DNA of 64,000 nt from Salinispora mooreana (GTDB lineage Bacteria; Actinomycetota; Actinomycetes; Mycobacteriales; Micromonosporaceae), in the NCBI RefSeq assembly GCF_000379065.1, contig NZ_KB900614.1, forward strand, positions 1,486,850-1,550,849. Reading direction: 5' to 3'. Positions within the stretch are counted from its first letter, which is position 1. Every line of letters starts with the position of its first letter. The notes below the pieces were generated by a model that made no database searches, was not told the origin of the DNA, and saw nothing but the letters and a program-made list of their open reading frames with translations. Made by a program: the position numbers and the translations under genes. Shown in pieces: positions 52,568-61,471 of this stretch.

Positions 52568-53820
52568 GAGCAGAACCTCTCTCCTGGGTTGACGAGTAGC
52601 AGCCGGCTCGGTCCGTGGAAGACCATGTCGTCGGCGTAGTCGACGTACTGGACCGAGTAGTCCAGGGCGGGAAGACCGTCCAGCAACGTCTGGAGCCCGA
52701 TCTCGAGCTCGGCACGGGCCAACGTCGCACCGAGGCAGTAGTGGATGCCCAGGCCGAACCCAAGATGCCGGTCGGCAGTGCGACGCACGTCCAGGGCATC
52801 AGGCAGCGGAAAGCGTGCCGGATCCCGATTCGCCGAGCCCAGCAGCGCCACCACTCGGCTACCACGGGGTACCTCCCAGTCGCCGAGGGTGGTGTCCTGG
52901 TGCGTCCACCGGGTCACGGCCTGCACGGGCGGGTCATAGCGCAGGAACTCCGCAATCGAGTCGGCCGTCAGGCCGTCAGCGCTCCGCAGCTCCTCGAGTA
53001 CCGCTGGGTGTGCCCGAAGGGCAAGCACCGCCTTCGCCAGCGAGTTGGTGGTGGTCTCGTGTCCGGCGGTCAGTAGGTGAACACAGGTCCCCACGACCGC
53101 TTCCAGACCTACTGGTGCACCGCGTAGCTGCGCGTTGGCGAGGATCGTCATCAGGTCATCACCGGTGCTGCCTCGCCGTAGGTACACCTGCTCCCGAAAG
53201 TATTCGGTGAACTCCTGTGCGGCCGATTCGGCCCGTGCGTAGCCATCCACATCCCGGCGTGCACGGGAGGAGCTGGCTTCCTGTAGCGCCATCGCGTTCG
53301 CACGCAGCCACCCGTGACGCTCCGCCGGAATCCCGAGCAACTCGGCGATGACAAGGATCGGTAGCGGCGCGGCGAAGCCCGCGACGAGGTCGGTTTCCAC
53401 CTGCTGGCCCAGTCGTGTCAGGAGCTCCTGCGCGATCCGCGCGATCCGGGGCCGCAGTCCGGTGACGATCCGGGGCGAGAAGCTTCTGTTGAGTAGCGCG
53501 CGTAGTTCGGTGTGCCGTGGCGGGTCCATGAACACCAGCCAGTTTTCGACTATTGCTCGGAGGGCCTTCTGGTCGGTCGGCACCGGGACAGCTGCCGCTG
53601 CGGCGTCGAGGGACCTCCCCCTACCGAAGCAATTACTCGACAGCACCTGGGCGACCTCGTCGTAGGAGAACACGTAGAACGTTTCCGGGGCATCGCCGCT
53701 CGCTTCGCCCCGGTGTACTGCAGCGGCCTCCCGGTAGCGCTGGTACACCGGGTAGGGATTGATGATGTCCTCCCTGGCCCAGCCGGTCAGGGTGAATCGC
53801 GGCAAGGTCGCGGACGGCAT
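52564..53820 (-). CDS. staP: Cytochrome P450 StaP (chromopyrrolate aryl-coupling enzyme)
   Basis: 418-aa P450 that makes the C-C bond of the carbazole from chromopyrrolic acid. The start [19 protein letters not shown] closely resembles known StaP. Landmarks: [19 protein letters not shown], the I-helix [20 protein letters not shown], the ExxR helix [17 protein letters not shown], and the heme loop [25 protein letters not shown] precedes the ATG. It lies between staD and the methyltransferase in the core operon. Confidence 0.93.
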   Translation of the reverse strand: MPSATLPRFTLTGWAREDIINPYPVYQRYREAAAVHRGEASGDAPETFYVFSYDEVAQVLSSNCFGRGRSLDAAAAAVPVPTDQKALRAIVENWLVFMDPPRHTELRALLNRSFSPRIVTGLRPRIARIAQELLTRLGQQVETDLVAGFAAPLPILVIAELLGIPAERHGWLRANAMALQEASSSRARRDVDGYARAESAAQEFTEYFREQVYLRRGSTGDDLMTILANAQLRGAPVGLEAVVGTCVHLLTAGHETTTNSLAKAVLALRAHPAVLEELRSADGLTADSIAEFLRYDPPVQAVTRWTHQDTTLGDWEVPRGSRVVALLGSANRDPARFPLPDALDVRRTADRHLGFGLGIHYCLGATLARAELEIGLQTLLDGLPALDYSVQYVDYADDMVFHGPSRLLLVNPGERFCS

Positions 53821-53884
53821 GCGTTCTCCCTCCAGAAAGTCGGCCCGGGTTGCTGCTCAGGCACCGCGGGAAGCCAGGTCACCA

Positions 53885-56800
53885 TCACCGCCGGAAGTGG
53901 TCGGCCCAGAACGCGCTCATCTCGCCCACCCGCTTCGGCACCAGGGAAGATGTGCGGCACTCTGCCGCGAGGGCGTCGAGACGCCGGGCGATACCGCGTC
54001 GGGCCGCTTCTGGGCGGGACACCGGTGCGGGGTGTTCCACCAGTTCGAACGACGGTCCGGCAGTCCTACCGCGGCGTCCCGACGGGAGCGTCACCAGCAG
54101 TTCGGCGAGGGGGCGCATCAGGCCTGTCATCATGTCGATCGCCGCGTTCATCAGGTCGGACCGCCGCAGGCTCCCGTCCGGACGTTCGCCGAAGTGTTGC
54201 GCCATGAGCTGCAGTGCCATGTGGTACGCGCGATTGAACAGTGCCATAACCGTTCGGGCATCCGGGTCAGTGACCGTCTCCATGGCCCGTTCTCCACACC
54301 GAAGCGTCGGATTCCGCAGCACGGGATAGGCCGGGTGCCACGAGTCGCCCCCTGGGGTCACCGCACCACGGAGAAGTTCGCCGATCCGCAGGAACGAGGT
54401 GTAGTGCGACTCCTCGCCCGTTCCTGCGGTGAGTACTCCACCCTCGCCCTGCTCGGTGATGATATCGATTGCGAACAGCGCACTCGACAGGTTGTCGACC
54501 TCAAGCTGGTAGTCGGGATAGCGGCGGTTTACCGATTCGCGTAGGAAAAGGTGATGTTCCCCACCACCCCGACCCTGGTCGACCAGAAAGAGATCGGGGA
54601 TGTCTTCCAGGCCCTCCCGGATCGCGGAGTAAAGGTCACTCAGCGAGGCATAGGTGTCGCCGCACTCCGGAGCCGCTGCGCCATCCTCACGTCGCACATC
54701 GGGTACAAGATTTTCGGGCTGTTCGATCAAGGTGAAGCGCTCGACACTACCGATTCCTATGCCTTCGAGGCAGAAGTCCAACGGTACGGGAAGCTCACCG
54801 TTGATGGTGGCGAAGTCAATCCGCGGCACGTGGAAGGGCTCGCCCATCGCCACGAGGATGTTGTTGACCAACAGGAAGTGGATCATTTCTTCGCGGGCGA
54901 TGTTCAGCAGCATGCTACGGACACCCTCGTCAAGAGTTTCGCCGCCGTCACCACAGGCCAGCAGCAGCTGCGCGGGCGTCCACACACCTCGCCGTACGTA
55001 CTCCCGCCCAGCGCCGTAGGTGGGCACGGAGTAGGCTGCGTAGAGGTACTGAAGCATGACGGCTAATTCGATCGCCGCCGCCTCGCGCAGCACACGCACA
55101 AGTTGATCACGTGTGGCGATCCGGCGGCTACGGCGACTCGTCGCCGGTGCGGTGCGGAGGAGCACATCCGGCACCTGCTGCGCACGTAGATATTTCAGCA
55201 GGAGCCGGGCCTTCGGCTCAGACAAATCCCGGGTCGGCGGCATGTAGTAGGTCTTCGCCTTGTTCCGGGGGTCGCACATCTGCCAGATCAACTTGGCGTA
55301 CGTTTCCACCTTGCACTGGTCCGCCAGGCTGAAAACCTCTGCTTTCATGAAGGAGAACAGGTGCTCGTAAAAGGCGAAGACCTCCCGGTAGACCAGCTCG
55401 AACGTCACGTCCTTTTGCGCGAGCCCGGCCAACCGCCAGTCGTCGGGTAGGACGCGTATCGACAGGTAGCCGGCGCCCGGCCAATAGTCGAGGACGTCGT
55501 CATGGTCGTAGGCCAGCGCCGCGGAGCCGGGAGCATCCACCTCACAGGGCAGGTCGTCGGTGTCGGTGGAGAGCAGCACCAAGGTCGTACCGGCCGTCGC
55601 ACCCCGTATAGTGAACCATCCATACCCATCCTGGTCAGTGCCGAGAACGCAGGCGCTCGACCAACTCCCGGGCTGGTTCAGCCGTCCCGGACGCAGCCGG
55701 ACCACGTCGATGTCGGCACAGCGAGCCTTGGGGGAACAAGCTGCCGCCGCACCGGGCAGAGCCCGGGGGTTGAAGAACTGCCGGACCCCGATCTCGTGGA
55801 CGGCGCTCGGCCGGCCCCGCACGAAGGCCCGCACGGGAACTTCACTGTCGTGGTGCGCATCCTCGGCGTCTCGTGGGTGCTCAAGGATGCGGGCCGACTC
55901 GTCGACCTGTACGTTGACCTCCCGCTCGCGCAGCTGTCGCACCGCGCCGCCGGGCCCGCTGGTGACCAGGCTCAGTGGCTCCTCGGACGCGGCCCCGGCG
56001 GAAGTCTCGATGGGAACAGTCACCAGGCCACAGGCCAGGATGTACTCCTGGCCGAGATACGCCTCCCGGGGTAGGCGGGCCACCAGTCGATCACTGCCGG
56101 CGGTACGCAACTCGAGATCCCCGAGGTCAACCGGTCCGTTGCCGTCGACGGGCACCGCCGTAATCATATTGAGGAGGGCGTGGGTATCGGTCAGTTCGAC
56201 TGACAGGTTGTGCAGCCGGCCGTCGGCGCGGCTCGGACCTCGGTGGTCCGGGACGAGCAGGCGACCCGCCGGGTAGGTGCGCAGTTCGGGCGGGTACCAG
56301 GGGGCTATTGTCCCGTTCAGCTGCCACCGGCTCGGCTGGTCAGGCGCGGTCGGGACCGCCATCTGGCTGAGCGAGAACTGCACCACCAGGCCGCTTGCGT
56401 CGGTGTCTCTGAGTAGACGCACGGCCGGGAAGGCTGTTGCCTCATCGAGCCAGGTTAGTTCGTCCTTTTCCACAACAAACTGGTGTACGACGGACCGACG
56501 CAGGTCCTTGGCCTGCCAGTGGTCGTCGATGTCGATCGCGTGGTCCGCGTTGTGCCACCTCGGCGGCACGAAGCCGTGGACGGATCCGGTGGCGAGGTAG
56601 CCGACGTCATGGGACCGTCCGTCGCGCCCGAAGCCAAACTGCCCCACCATCAGCGTCGTGGTCCGCTCAGAGGCCGGGTCAATATCGAAAACCCGGGCCC
56701 GGTTGACCGTCGTGCCAAGGTAGTCGTTGTAGTGCCCCCACATGTCGACGGTCCGCCCGATCAACGGGTCCGTAGTATTGATCTCGCCCGTGCGAACCTC

Positions 56801-57094
56801 GACGCTGACGATCCGCGCGTCCACCGAAACGTGCCCGTTGCCGGCGAAGTCCCTGCCCTTGACCGCGCTGAAGGGTCCGTCGGCGCAGGGGCTGCCGGTG
56901 CGGTCAAAGCGCGGCCCCAACTGGTCGAGATAGTCGTGGTAGGCGTGCGCCGGACGCGCCACGGGAAATGCCCTGCCGTCCTCGGTGAGCGCCGTGTTCG
57001 TGGCAAGATCCACCAGGCCGCTACGTGGGCCGGTGGGCAGGTGTGTCGTCGCGGCTCCCCGGAAGTGCAGCCGCGGCAGATCGAAAACACTCAT
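53885..57094 (-). CDS. staD: Chromopyrrolic acid synthase (StaD/RebD/VioB family)
   Basis: 1,069-aa heme-containing condensing enzyme that joins two indole-pyruvate imines. MSVFDLPRLHFRGAATTHLP is the conserved start. The C-terminal third carries the ferritin-like block AAAIELAVMLQYLYAAYSVP, with NIAREEMIHFLLVNNILVAM and HVPRIDFATINGELPVPLDF. Length is normal for the family. It overlaps the staO stop by ATGA, as expected for a two-step pair, and StaP follows 64 bases later. Confidence 0.95.
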   Translation of the reverse strand: MSVFDLPRLHFRGAATTHLPTGPRSGLVDLATNTALTEDGRAFPVARPAHAYHDYLDQLGPRFDRTGSPCADGPFSAVKGRDFAGNGHVSVDARIVSVEVRTGEINTTDPLIGRTVDMWGHYNDYLGTTVNRARVFDIDPASERTTTLMVGQFGFGRDGRSHDVGYLATGSVHGFVPPRWHNADHAIDIDDHWQAKDLRRSVVHQFVVEKDELTWLDEATAFPAVRLLRDTDASGLVVQFSLSQMAVPTAPDQPSRWQLNGTIAPWYPPELRTYPAGRLLVPDHRGPSRADGRLHNLSVELTDTHALLNMITAVPVDGNGPVDLGDLELRTAGSDRLVARLPREAYLGQEYILACGLVTVPIETSAGAASEEPLSLVTSGPGGAVRQLREREVNVQVDESARILEHPRDAEDAHHDSEVPVRAFVRGRPSAVHEIGVRQFFNPRALPGAAAACSPKARCADIDVVRLRPGRLNQPGSWSSACVLGTDQDGYGWFTIRGATAGTTLVLLSTDTDDLPCEVDAPGSAALAYDHDDVLDYWPGAGYLSIRVLPDDWRLAGLAQKDVTFELVYREVFAFYEHLFSFMKAEVFSLADQCKVETYAKLIWQMCDPRNKAKTYYMPPTRDLSEPKARLLLKYLRAQQVPDVLLRTAPATSRRSRRIATRDQLVRVLREAAAIELAVMLQYLYAAYSVPTYGAGREYVRRGVWTPAQLLLACGDGGETLDEGVRSMLLNIAREEMIHFLLVNNILVAMGEPFHVPRIDFATINGELPVPLDFCLEGIGIGSVERFTLIEQPENLVPDVRREDGAAAPECGDTYASLSDLYSAIREGLEDIPDLFLVDQGRGGGEHHLFLRESVNRRYPDYQLEVDNLSSALFAIDIITEQGEGGVLTAGTGEESHYTSFLRIGELLRGAVTPGGDSWHPAYPVLRNPTLRCGERAMETVTDPDARTVMALFNRAYHMALQLMAQHFGERPDGSLRRSDLMNAAIDMMTGLMRPLAELLVTLPSGRRGRTAGPSFELVEHPAPVSRPEAARRGIARRLDALAAECRTSSLVPKRVGEMSAFWADHFRR

Positions 57095-58605
57095 GCCGTT
57101 TTCCCCAAACGGCTCGACCTGGTGGTGGCGAACTCACGGTCGGCCCGGAGCTCATGCCACTCGATTTCGTGTGCGGCATCAATGGCCGACTCGATGGCAC
57201 CCTCGATCCAGGCGGGCTTTGACGAACAGTGTTCACCCGCGAAAAACAGTCGTCTCTGCGGCCGTGCCGCCTCTCGTCGCTCCGCTTCGCGGAGTGCGGC
57301 CTCCTGCCCCCACCGCACGGTGGCTGCCCCAAGTGACCACGGGTGCCGGCCCCAGGCGCGACTTGCCACGTTGCGAATCATGCCCGGTTCACGCAGCTCA
57401 GGGTGCATTTCACTCAGCTCCCTGATAATCAGCGCGTTACGTTCCGCCTCGTTCAGCCGACCGAGTGCGTCAGCATCAGGCCCGATGCTGTAGCTGGCAA
57501 GCAGCACGGCCCCGAGTGCCGGATCACCATCGACAGGAGGATAGTAGGTCTGCCGTACATGCCGACCGGTGAAGGAGGCACCGCCGCTGATTCCGTCCTT
57601 CTTCCAGAACGCTTCGCGGCAATGGAGGGCGACTTTCGTGGCTGACCAGTACTTCGTCTGGTGGACGATGTCGAGCTTGTCGTCGTCGAATCCGACCAGC
57701 CGCATTCCCCGGAGCACCGTGAACGGAATGGTGCAGACCACATAGTCACAGCTCGTCGTGACGGTCTTCGCACCCTGCCGAACATGGAGCAGCACCGTGT
57801 CGTTCTGGACCTCGATTCCCACCACCTCGTGACCCGTCGAGATCGGTCCACGGATCTGGGCCGCGAGCCGTTGGGGCAACATGTCCATTCCAGACCGCAG
57901 CCGAATGATGTTGGAGCCGGTCTCGTCGAGCACGTCGTCCAGGAAGCGCTCCAGATGCGGCGGACAGAGGGACCGGATCAACGGATGGTCAGCGTAGAAT
58001 GCATGCAGGTCAATCCGGTTTCCCGAGCTACCACATCGGTACGGCGTCAGATCGATGTCATCGATGAGGTCGAGTAGTTCCGCACCGATCTCGTTGTGCA
58101 TGCCGTCGTAGAACTGGCGGGGCGCGACAGCTCTGATGGTGGCGTCCAGCCAAGCACCAAAGAGTAGGGTGTTTTCGCGGTAGCGCCGGTTCGGCAGCCC
58201 AGCAACAAACTCTTTGACCAACGTTTCGTGCGCATCGGCGACACGGACATAGCCCATGGAACTGGGCAGATAGGCAGCGTCATCGGAAAAGAGCGTCTCG
58301 AACCGATGAACCTGATCCTGGAGACCGAGCTCGGCGATGTAGTGCCTGGTCAGCCTATGCCCTGCGGGAATCCGCATCGCTCCTAGTTCAACAAAAGGCC
58401 CGACTCGACCATCGACGGCAAACCGGTGTGTGTCGATTCGGCCACCGACCTTACGGCTCGCTTCGAGCGTCTCGACACGGTGTCCGAGGCGCTCCAGTTC
58501 ATAGGTCGTCACCAGCCCGGCAATGCCCGCGCCTATCACAGTGACCCGCTTCTGCCCATTAATGGCGATATCCGGCCCGCCACTGTCTCGCAAGGCTGCC
58601 ACCAC
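57091..58605 (-). CDS. staO: L-tryptophan oxidase, flavin amine oxidase family (StaO/RebO)
   Basis: 504-aa FAD enzyme giving indole-3-pyruvate imine from tryptophan, the first step. KRVTVIGAGIAGLVTTYELE is the dinucleotide motif. GGRIDTHRFAVDGRVGPFVE and ELGAMRIPAGHRLTRHYI follow, and FFAGEHCSSKPAWIEGAIES is the second FAD motif. The GTG at 58605 has AGAGGA 5 bases upstream. The frame is open back to an ATG at 58683 with poorer sequence, so the start is uncertain by about 26 codons. Confidence 0.92.
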   Translation of the reverse strand: MVAALRDSGGPDIAINGQKRVTVIGAGIAGLVTTYELERLGHRVETLEASRKVGGRIDTHRFAVDGRVGPFVELGAMRIPAGHRLTRHYIAELGLQDQVHRFETLFSDDAAYLPSSMGYVRVADAHETLVKEFVAGLPNRRYRENTLLFGAWLDATIRAVAPRQFYDGMHNEIGAELLDLIDDIDLTPYRCGSSGNRIDLHAFYADHPLIRSLCPPHLERFLDDVLDETGSNIIRLRSGMDMLPQRLAAQIRGPISTGHEVVGIEVQNDTVLLHVRQGAKTVTTSCDYVVCTIPFTVLRGMRLVGFDDDKLDIVHQTKYWSATKVALHCREAFWKKDGISGGASFTGRHVRQTYYPPVDGDPALGAVLLASYSIGPDADALGRLNEAERNALIIRELSEMHPELREPGMIRNVASRAWGRHPWSLGAATVRWGQEAALREAERREAARPQRRLFFAGEHCSSKPAWIEGAIESAIDAAHEIEWHELRADREFATTRSSRLGKTA

Positions 58606-58883
58606 AGGTGTCCTCTCAACACGACGCGCATAGACAGGAAACTGCTCGAAGGGCGATGACGAGATCGACCTCGCGATAATCATTCCGCCCAGGCCATCGT
58701 CCGCACATCACGCGATGAGCGCGGCCACCGATGGTTTGCCCAGCGAACCGGTCGGTCTCACTCCGCCGTGGCGTGCCGTCATCCTACGTGGATACGTGGG
58801 ATTCACCCCGAGGTGATGCTCACGACCCCGACGCTCGGTGACACTGGCGGACGGTGAAGCGAGGCCCGACGGAGGCGATGACG
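58606..58883. promoter_or_regulatory. Divergent promoter region between staO and staG
   Basis: Non-coding bases between the two transcription units. The direct repeat TACGTGG occurs at 58785-58791 and 58793-58799, a spacing of eight. This is the likely control point for both arms, possibly by the LAL regulator at the right edge, which is an inference. No clear -10/-35 is assigned. Confidence 0.5.
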
Positions 58884-60191
58884 ATGCGAGTATTGATCGC
58901 TACCACGCCGGCACCCGGACATATCGTCAGCATGCTGGATGTCGCGGGCGAACTAGCTCGACGTGGGCATGAAGTGCGGTGGTACACCGGCCGCGCCTTC
59001 CAGGACCAGGTCGAGCAGGCCGGGGCGCAATTCGAGCCCATGAGTGCGGCACTCGACTTCGGCGGCAGGAGTCGGGAGGAGGCGTTTCCACGCCACGCTG
59101 GCCTGACCGGACTCGCCAGCTTCAAGATCGGCGTGCGTGACATCTTCTACCACACCGCGCCCGGCCAGCTCACTGACCTGCTCCACGTACTTGAACGCTT
59201 TCCCGCCGACTGCATCCTCGGCGACGACATGTGCTACGGCGCGTGCTTCGCAAGCGAACGAACCGGTCTGCCGCTGGCCTGGCTGAGCAACTCGATCTAC
59301 ATCCTGGGCAGTCGGGATACCGCACCGCTCGGGTTGGGACTGCAACCGAGTCCGTCCCCACTCGGACGAGCACGGAACGCTCTGCTGCGGTTCGTCGGGG
59401 ATCACGTGTCCATGCGGGACCTACGCCGGGAGGCCGATCGCGTACGAGCCTCGGTGAATCTGCCACCCCTGGGGACGCGAGCCATGGAGAACATCGCACG
59501 TCCCCCACACCTGTATCTGGTGACCACCGTGCCGTCCTTTGAGTTTTCCCGCACCGACCTCCTACCGGGGACGCACTTCATTGGCGGCCTCTTCGGAATG
59601 CCCCCAGAGAGGTTCGACCCGCCCGCTTGGTGGCACGAGCTGGAAGCCGACCGACCGGTGGTGCTCATCACCCAGGGCACGACCGCGAACGATGTCGACC
59701 GGTTGCTTGTTCCCGCAGTCCGTGCGCTGGCACGCGAGGACTTCCTGGTTGTGGTGACCACGGGGAGCGATCTGGATGTCGAGCTGCTACGGCCACTACC
59801 CGCCAACGTCCGGCTGGAGCGGTTCGTTTCCTACCATCACCTACTGCCACACGTGGACGTGATGCTGACAAACGGAGGTTACAACGGCGTCAACGCCGCC
59901 CTCGCCCACGGAGTGCCCCTGGTCGCCGCGCCGGCGACCGAGGAGAATCCCGACGTCGCGGCACGGATCGCATGGTCCGGAGCGGGTGTCGTACTCCCCC
60001 GCCGTGCGGTATCGGAGGGGGCTCTGCGTAATGCCGTGGTCACCGTACTGCGCGACGGTCGCTACCGGCAGCGGGCACGCGTGCTGTCCCGCGAACACCA
60101 ACGCTACGACGCCGCGCAACGAGCGGCCGAGCTGATCGAGGACATGGCTGAAACCCAGGGTCGAGTCCCTACCGGAGGTCCCACACCATGA
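58884..60191 (+). CDS. staG: Indolocarbazole N-glycosyltransferase (StaG/RebG-like)
   Basis: 435-aa GT-B glycosyltransferase that joins the aglycone indole N to the deoxysugar. RVLIATTPAPGHIVSMLDVA is the acceptor-side start. The donor side is PVVLITQGTTANDVDRLLVP, then VRLERFVSYHHLLPHVDVML and TNGGYNGVNAALAHGVPLVA (NDP-sugar loop). The ATG with GGAGG eight bases upstream is chosen. A GTG 30 bases earlier is possible. It overlaps the next P450 by ATGA. Confidence 0.9.
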   Translation: MRVLIATTPAPGHIVSMLDVAGELARRGHEVRWYTGRAFQDQVEQAGAQFEPMSAALDFGGRSREEAFPRHAGLTGLASFKIGVRDIFYHTAPGQLTDLLHVLERFPADCILGDDMCYGACFASERTGLPLAWLSNSIYILGSRDTAPLGLGLQPSPSPLGRARNALLRFVGDHVSMRDLRREADRVRASVNLPPLGTRAMENIARPPHLYLVTTVPSFEFSRTDLLPGTHFIGGLFGMPPERFDPPAWWHELEADRPVVLITQGTTANDVDRLLVPAVRALAREDFLVVVTTGSDLDVELLRPLPANVRLERFVSYHHLLPHVDVMLTNGGYNGVNAALAHGVPLVAAPATEENPDVAARIAWSGAGVVLPRRAVSEGALRNAVVTVLRDGRYRQRARVLSREHQRYDAAQRAAELIEDMAETQGRVPTGGPTP

Positions 60192-61414
60192 GTGTTACCA
60201 CGAACGCTGAATTGGGCGAAGCTCCCGAGACAAACATGCCGGTCGACCCGGGGCTGTTTGACTGCTTGCCAGATCTGATCGCGGCCGCCCGGATAGCACC
60301 GGTCGTGCGCATTCCATACCTCGGTCGGCACGCCTGGGTCGTGTGCGACCGCGAGCTGGTACGACAGGCTCTCACGCACCCCAAGATGGGGAAGGACATC
60401 ACCCTTGTCCCAGAGTGGATGCGTCAACCGGGACTGATGGTGACAGCCCAGCCGCCGCCGGAGTACGCACGAGCGATGATCATGAGCGATGGTGAGAACC
60501 ACGCACGGATCCGACGGATCCACGCCCCGGTGCTCAGCCCTCGGAACACCGAACGATGGGGCGAGCAGGTCGCTGACAAGGTCGAGGGGTTCCTGGACGA
60601 GCTCGGTCAGGCCGCTTCTGGAGGCAACGCCGAGGTCGATGTGGTCACCAACTACACCCACAAGATCCCGCTGGCGTTCATCTCCGAGATGCTCGGCCTC
60701 CCCCCAGAGGCCGAGCACCGACTACGCAGCATCACTGACATCATGCTGTACTCCTCTGACTACGCCGCCCGCCGAGAGGCGATCGGAGGTCTCTTCGGGG
60801 CGGTCGAGGAGTGGGTACGCGACCCGGCTGGGCTACGCGACGGTGTGATTACCGGGCTGCTGGCCGCCTCCGACGGACCGGGTGCCGCGGTCACCGAGGG
60901 CGAGGTCATCGTCTGGACCCTGGGCATGATCATTACTGGGTACGAAACCACGGGGAGCCTGATCTCCACTTCGCTGTACGAGGCCCTACGCCGACCACCA
61001 CACGAGCGACCGAAGACTGACGAGGACATCGCAGCCTGGATCGAGGAGACCCTGCGGGTGCACCCACCCTTCCCGCACCCGACCTGGCGGTTCCCCCTGG
61101 AGGATATTGAGCTTGGCGGCTACCTCATCCCCAAGGGTGCCCCCGTGCAGGTCAGCATCGCGGCCGCGAACCGGAAGCCAGACGAGGGAGCCGACAGCTT
61201 CGACGCGGAGCGCCGGGGGCACGGGCATCTCTCCTTCGGCCTCGGCATGCACTACTGCATCGGCGCCCCGCTGGTCCGGCTCGAGGCGAAGATCGCGGTG
61301 CGTGGGTTCCTGCGACGCTTCCCACGGGCGCGCCTCAGCGCCGACACCGCCGTCCAGTGGGAGTCAGAGTGGATGATCCGGCGGATGAGCCTCCTGCCCG
61401 CCGTGCTCTCCTGA
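60188..61414 (+). CDS. staN: Cytochrome P450, StaN-like (second C-N bond to the sugar)
   Basis: 408-aa P450. The I-helix reads LGMIITGYETTGSLISTSL (GYETT instead of GHETT). The ExxR helix is AAWIEETLRVHPPF, and the heme loop is FGLGMHYCIGAPLVRLE. It is coupled to staG and clearly separate from the StaP gene, which fits StaN, the enzyme that closes the second bridge to the sugar. The N-terminus is usual for a soluble bacterial P450. It ends convergent to the regulator gene. Confidence 0.85.
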   Translation: MSVTTNAELGEAPETNMPVDPGLFDCLPDLIAAARIAPVVRIPYLGRHAWVVCDRELVRQALTHPKMGKDITLVPEWMRQPGLMVTAQPPPEYARAMIMSDGENHARIRRIHAPVLSPRNTERWGEQVADKVEGFLDELGQAASGGNAEVDVVTNYTHKIPLAFISEMLGLPPEAEHRLRSITDIMLYSSDYAARREAIGGLFGAVEEWVRDPAGLRDGVITGLLAASDGPGAAVTEGEVIVWTLGMIITGYETTGSLISTSLYEALRRPPHERPKTDEDIAAWIEETLRVHPPFPHPTWRFPLEDIELGGYLIPKGAPVQVSIAAANRKPDEGADSFDAERRGHGHLSFGLGMHYCIGAPLVRLEAKIAVRGFLRRFPRARLSADTAVQWESEWMIRRMSLLPAVLS

Positions 61415-61471
61415 GGTGGTGCGCGTCCTGGCCGTCCGACACACCCGACCATCCACCTCCCACAACACGCC

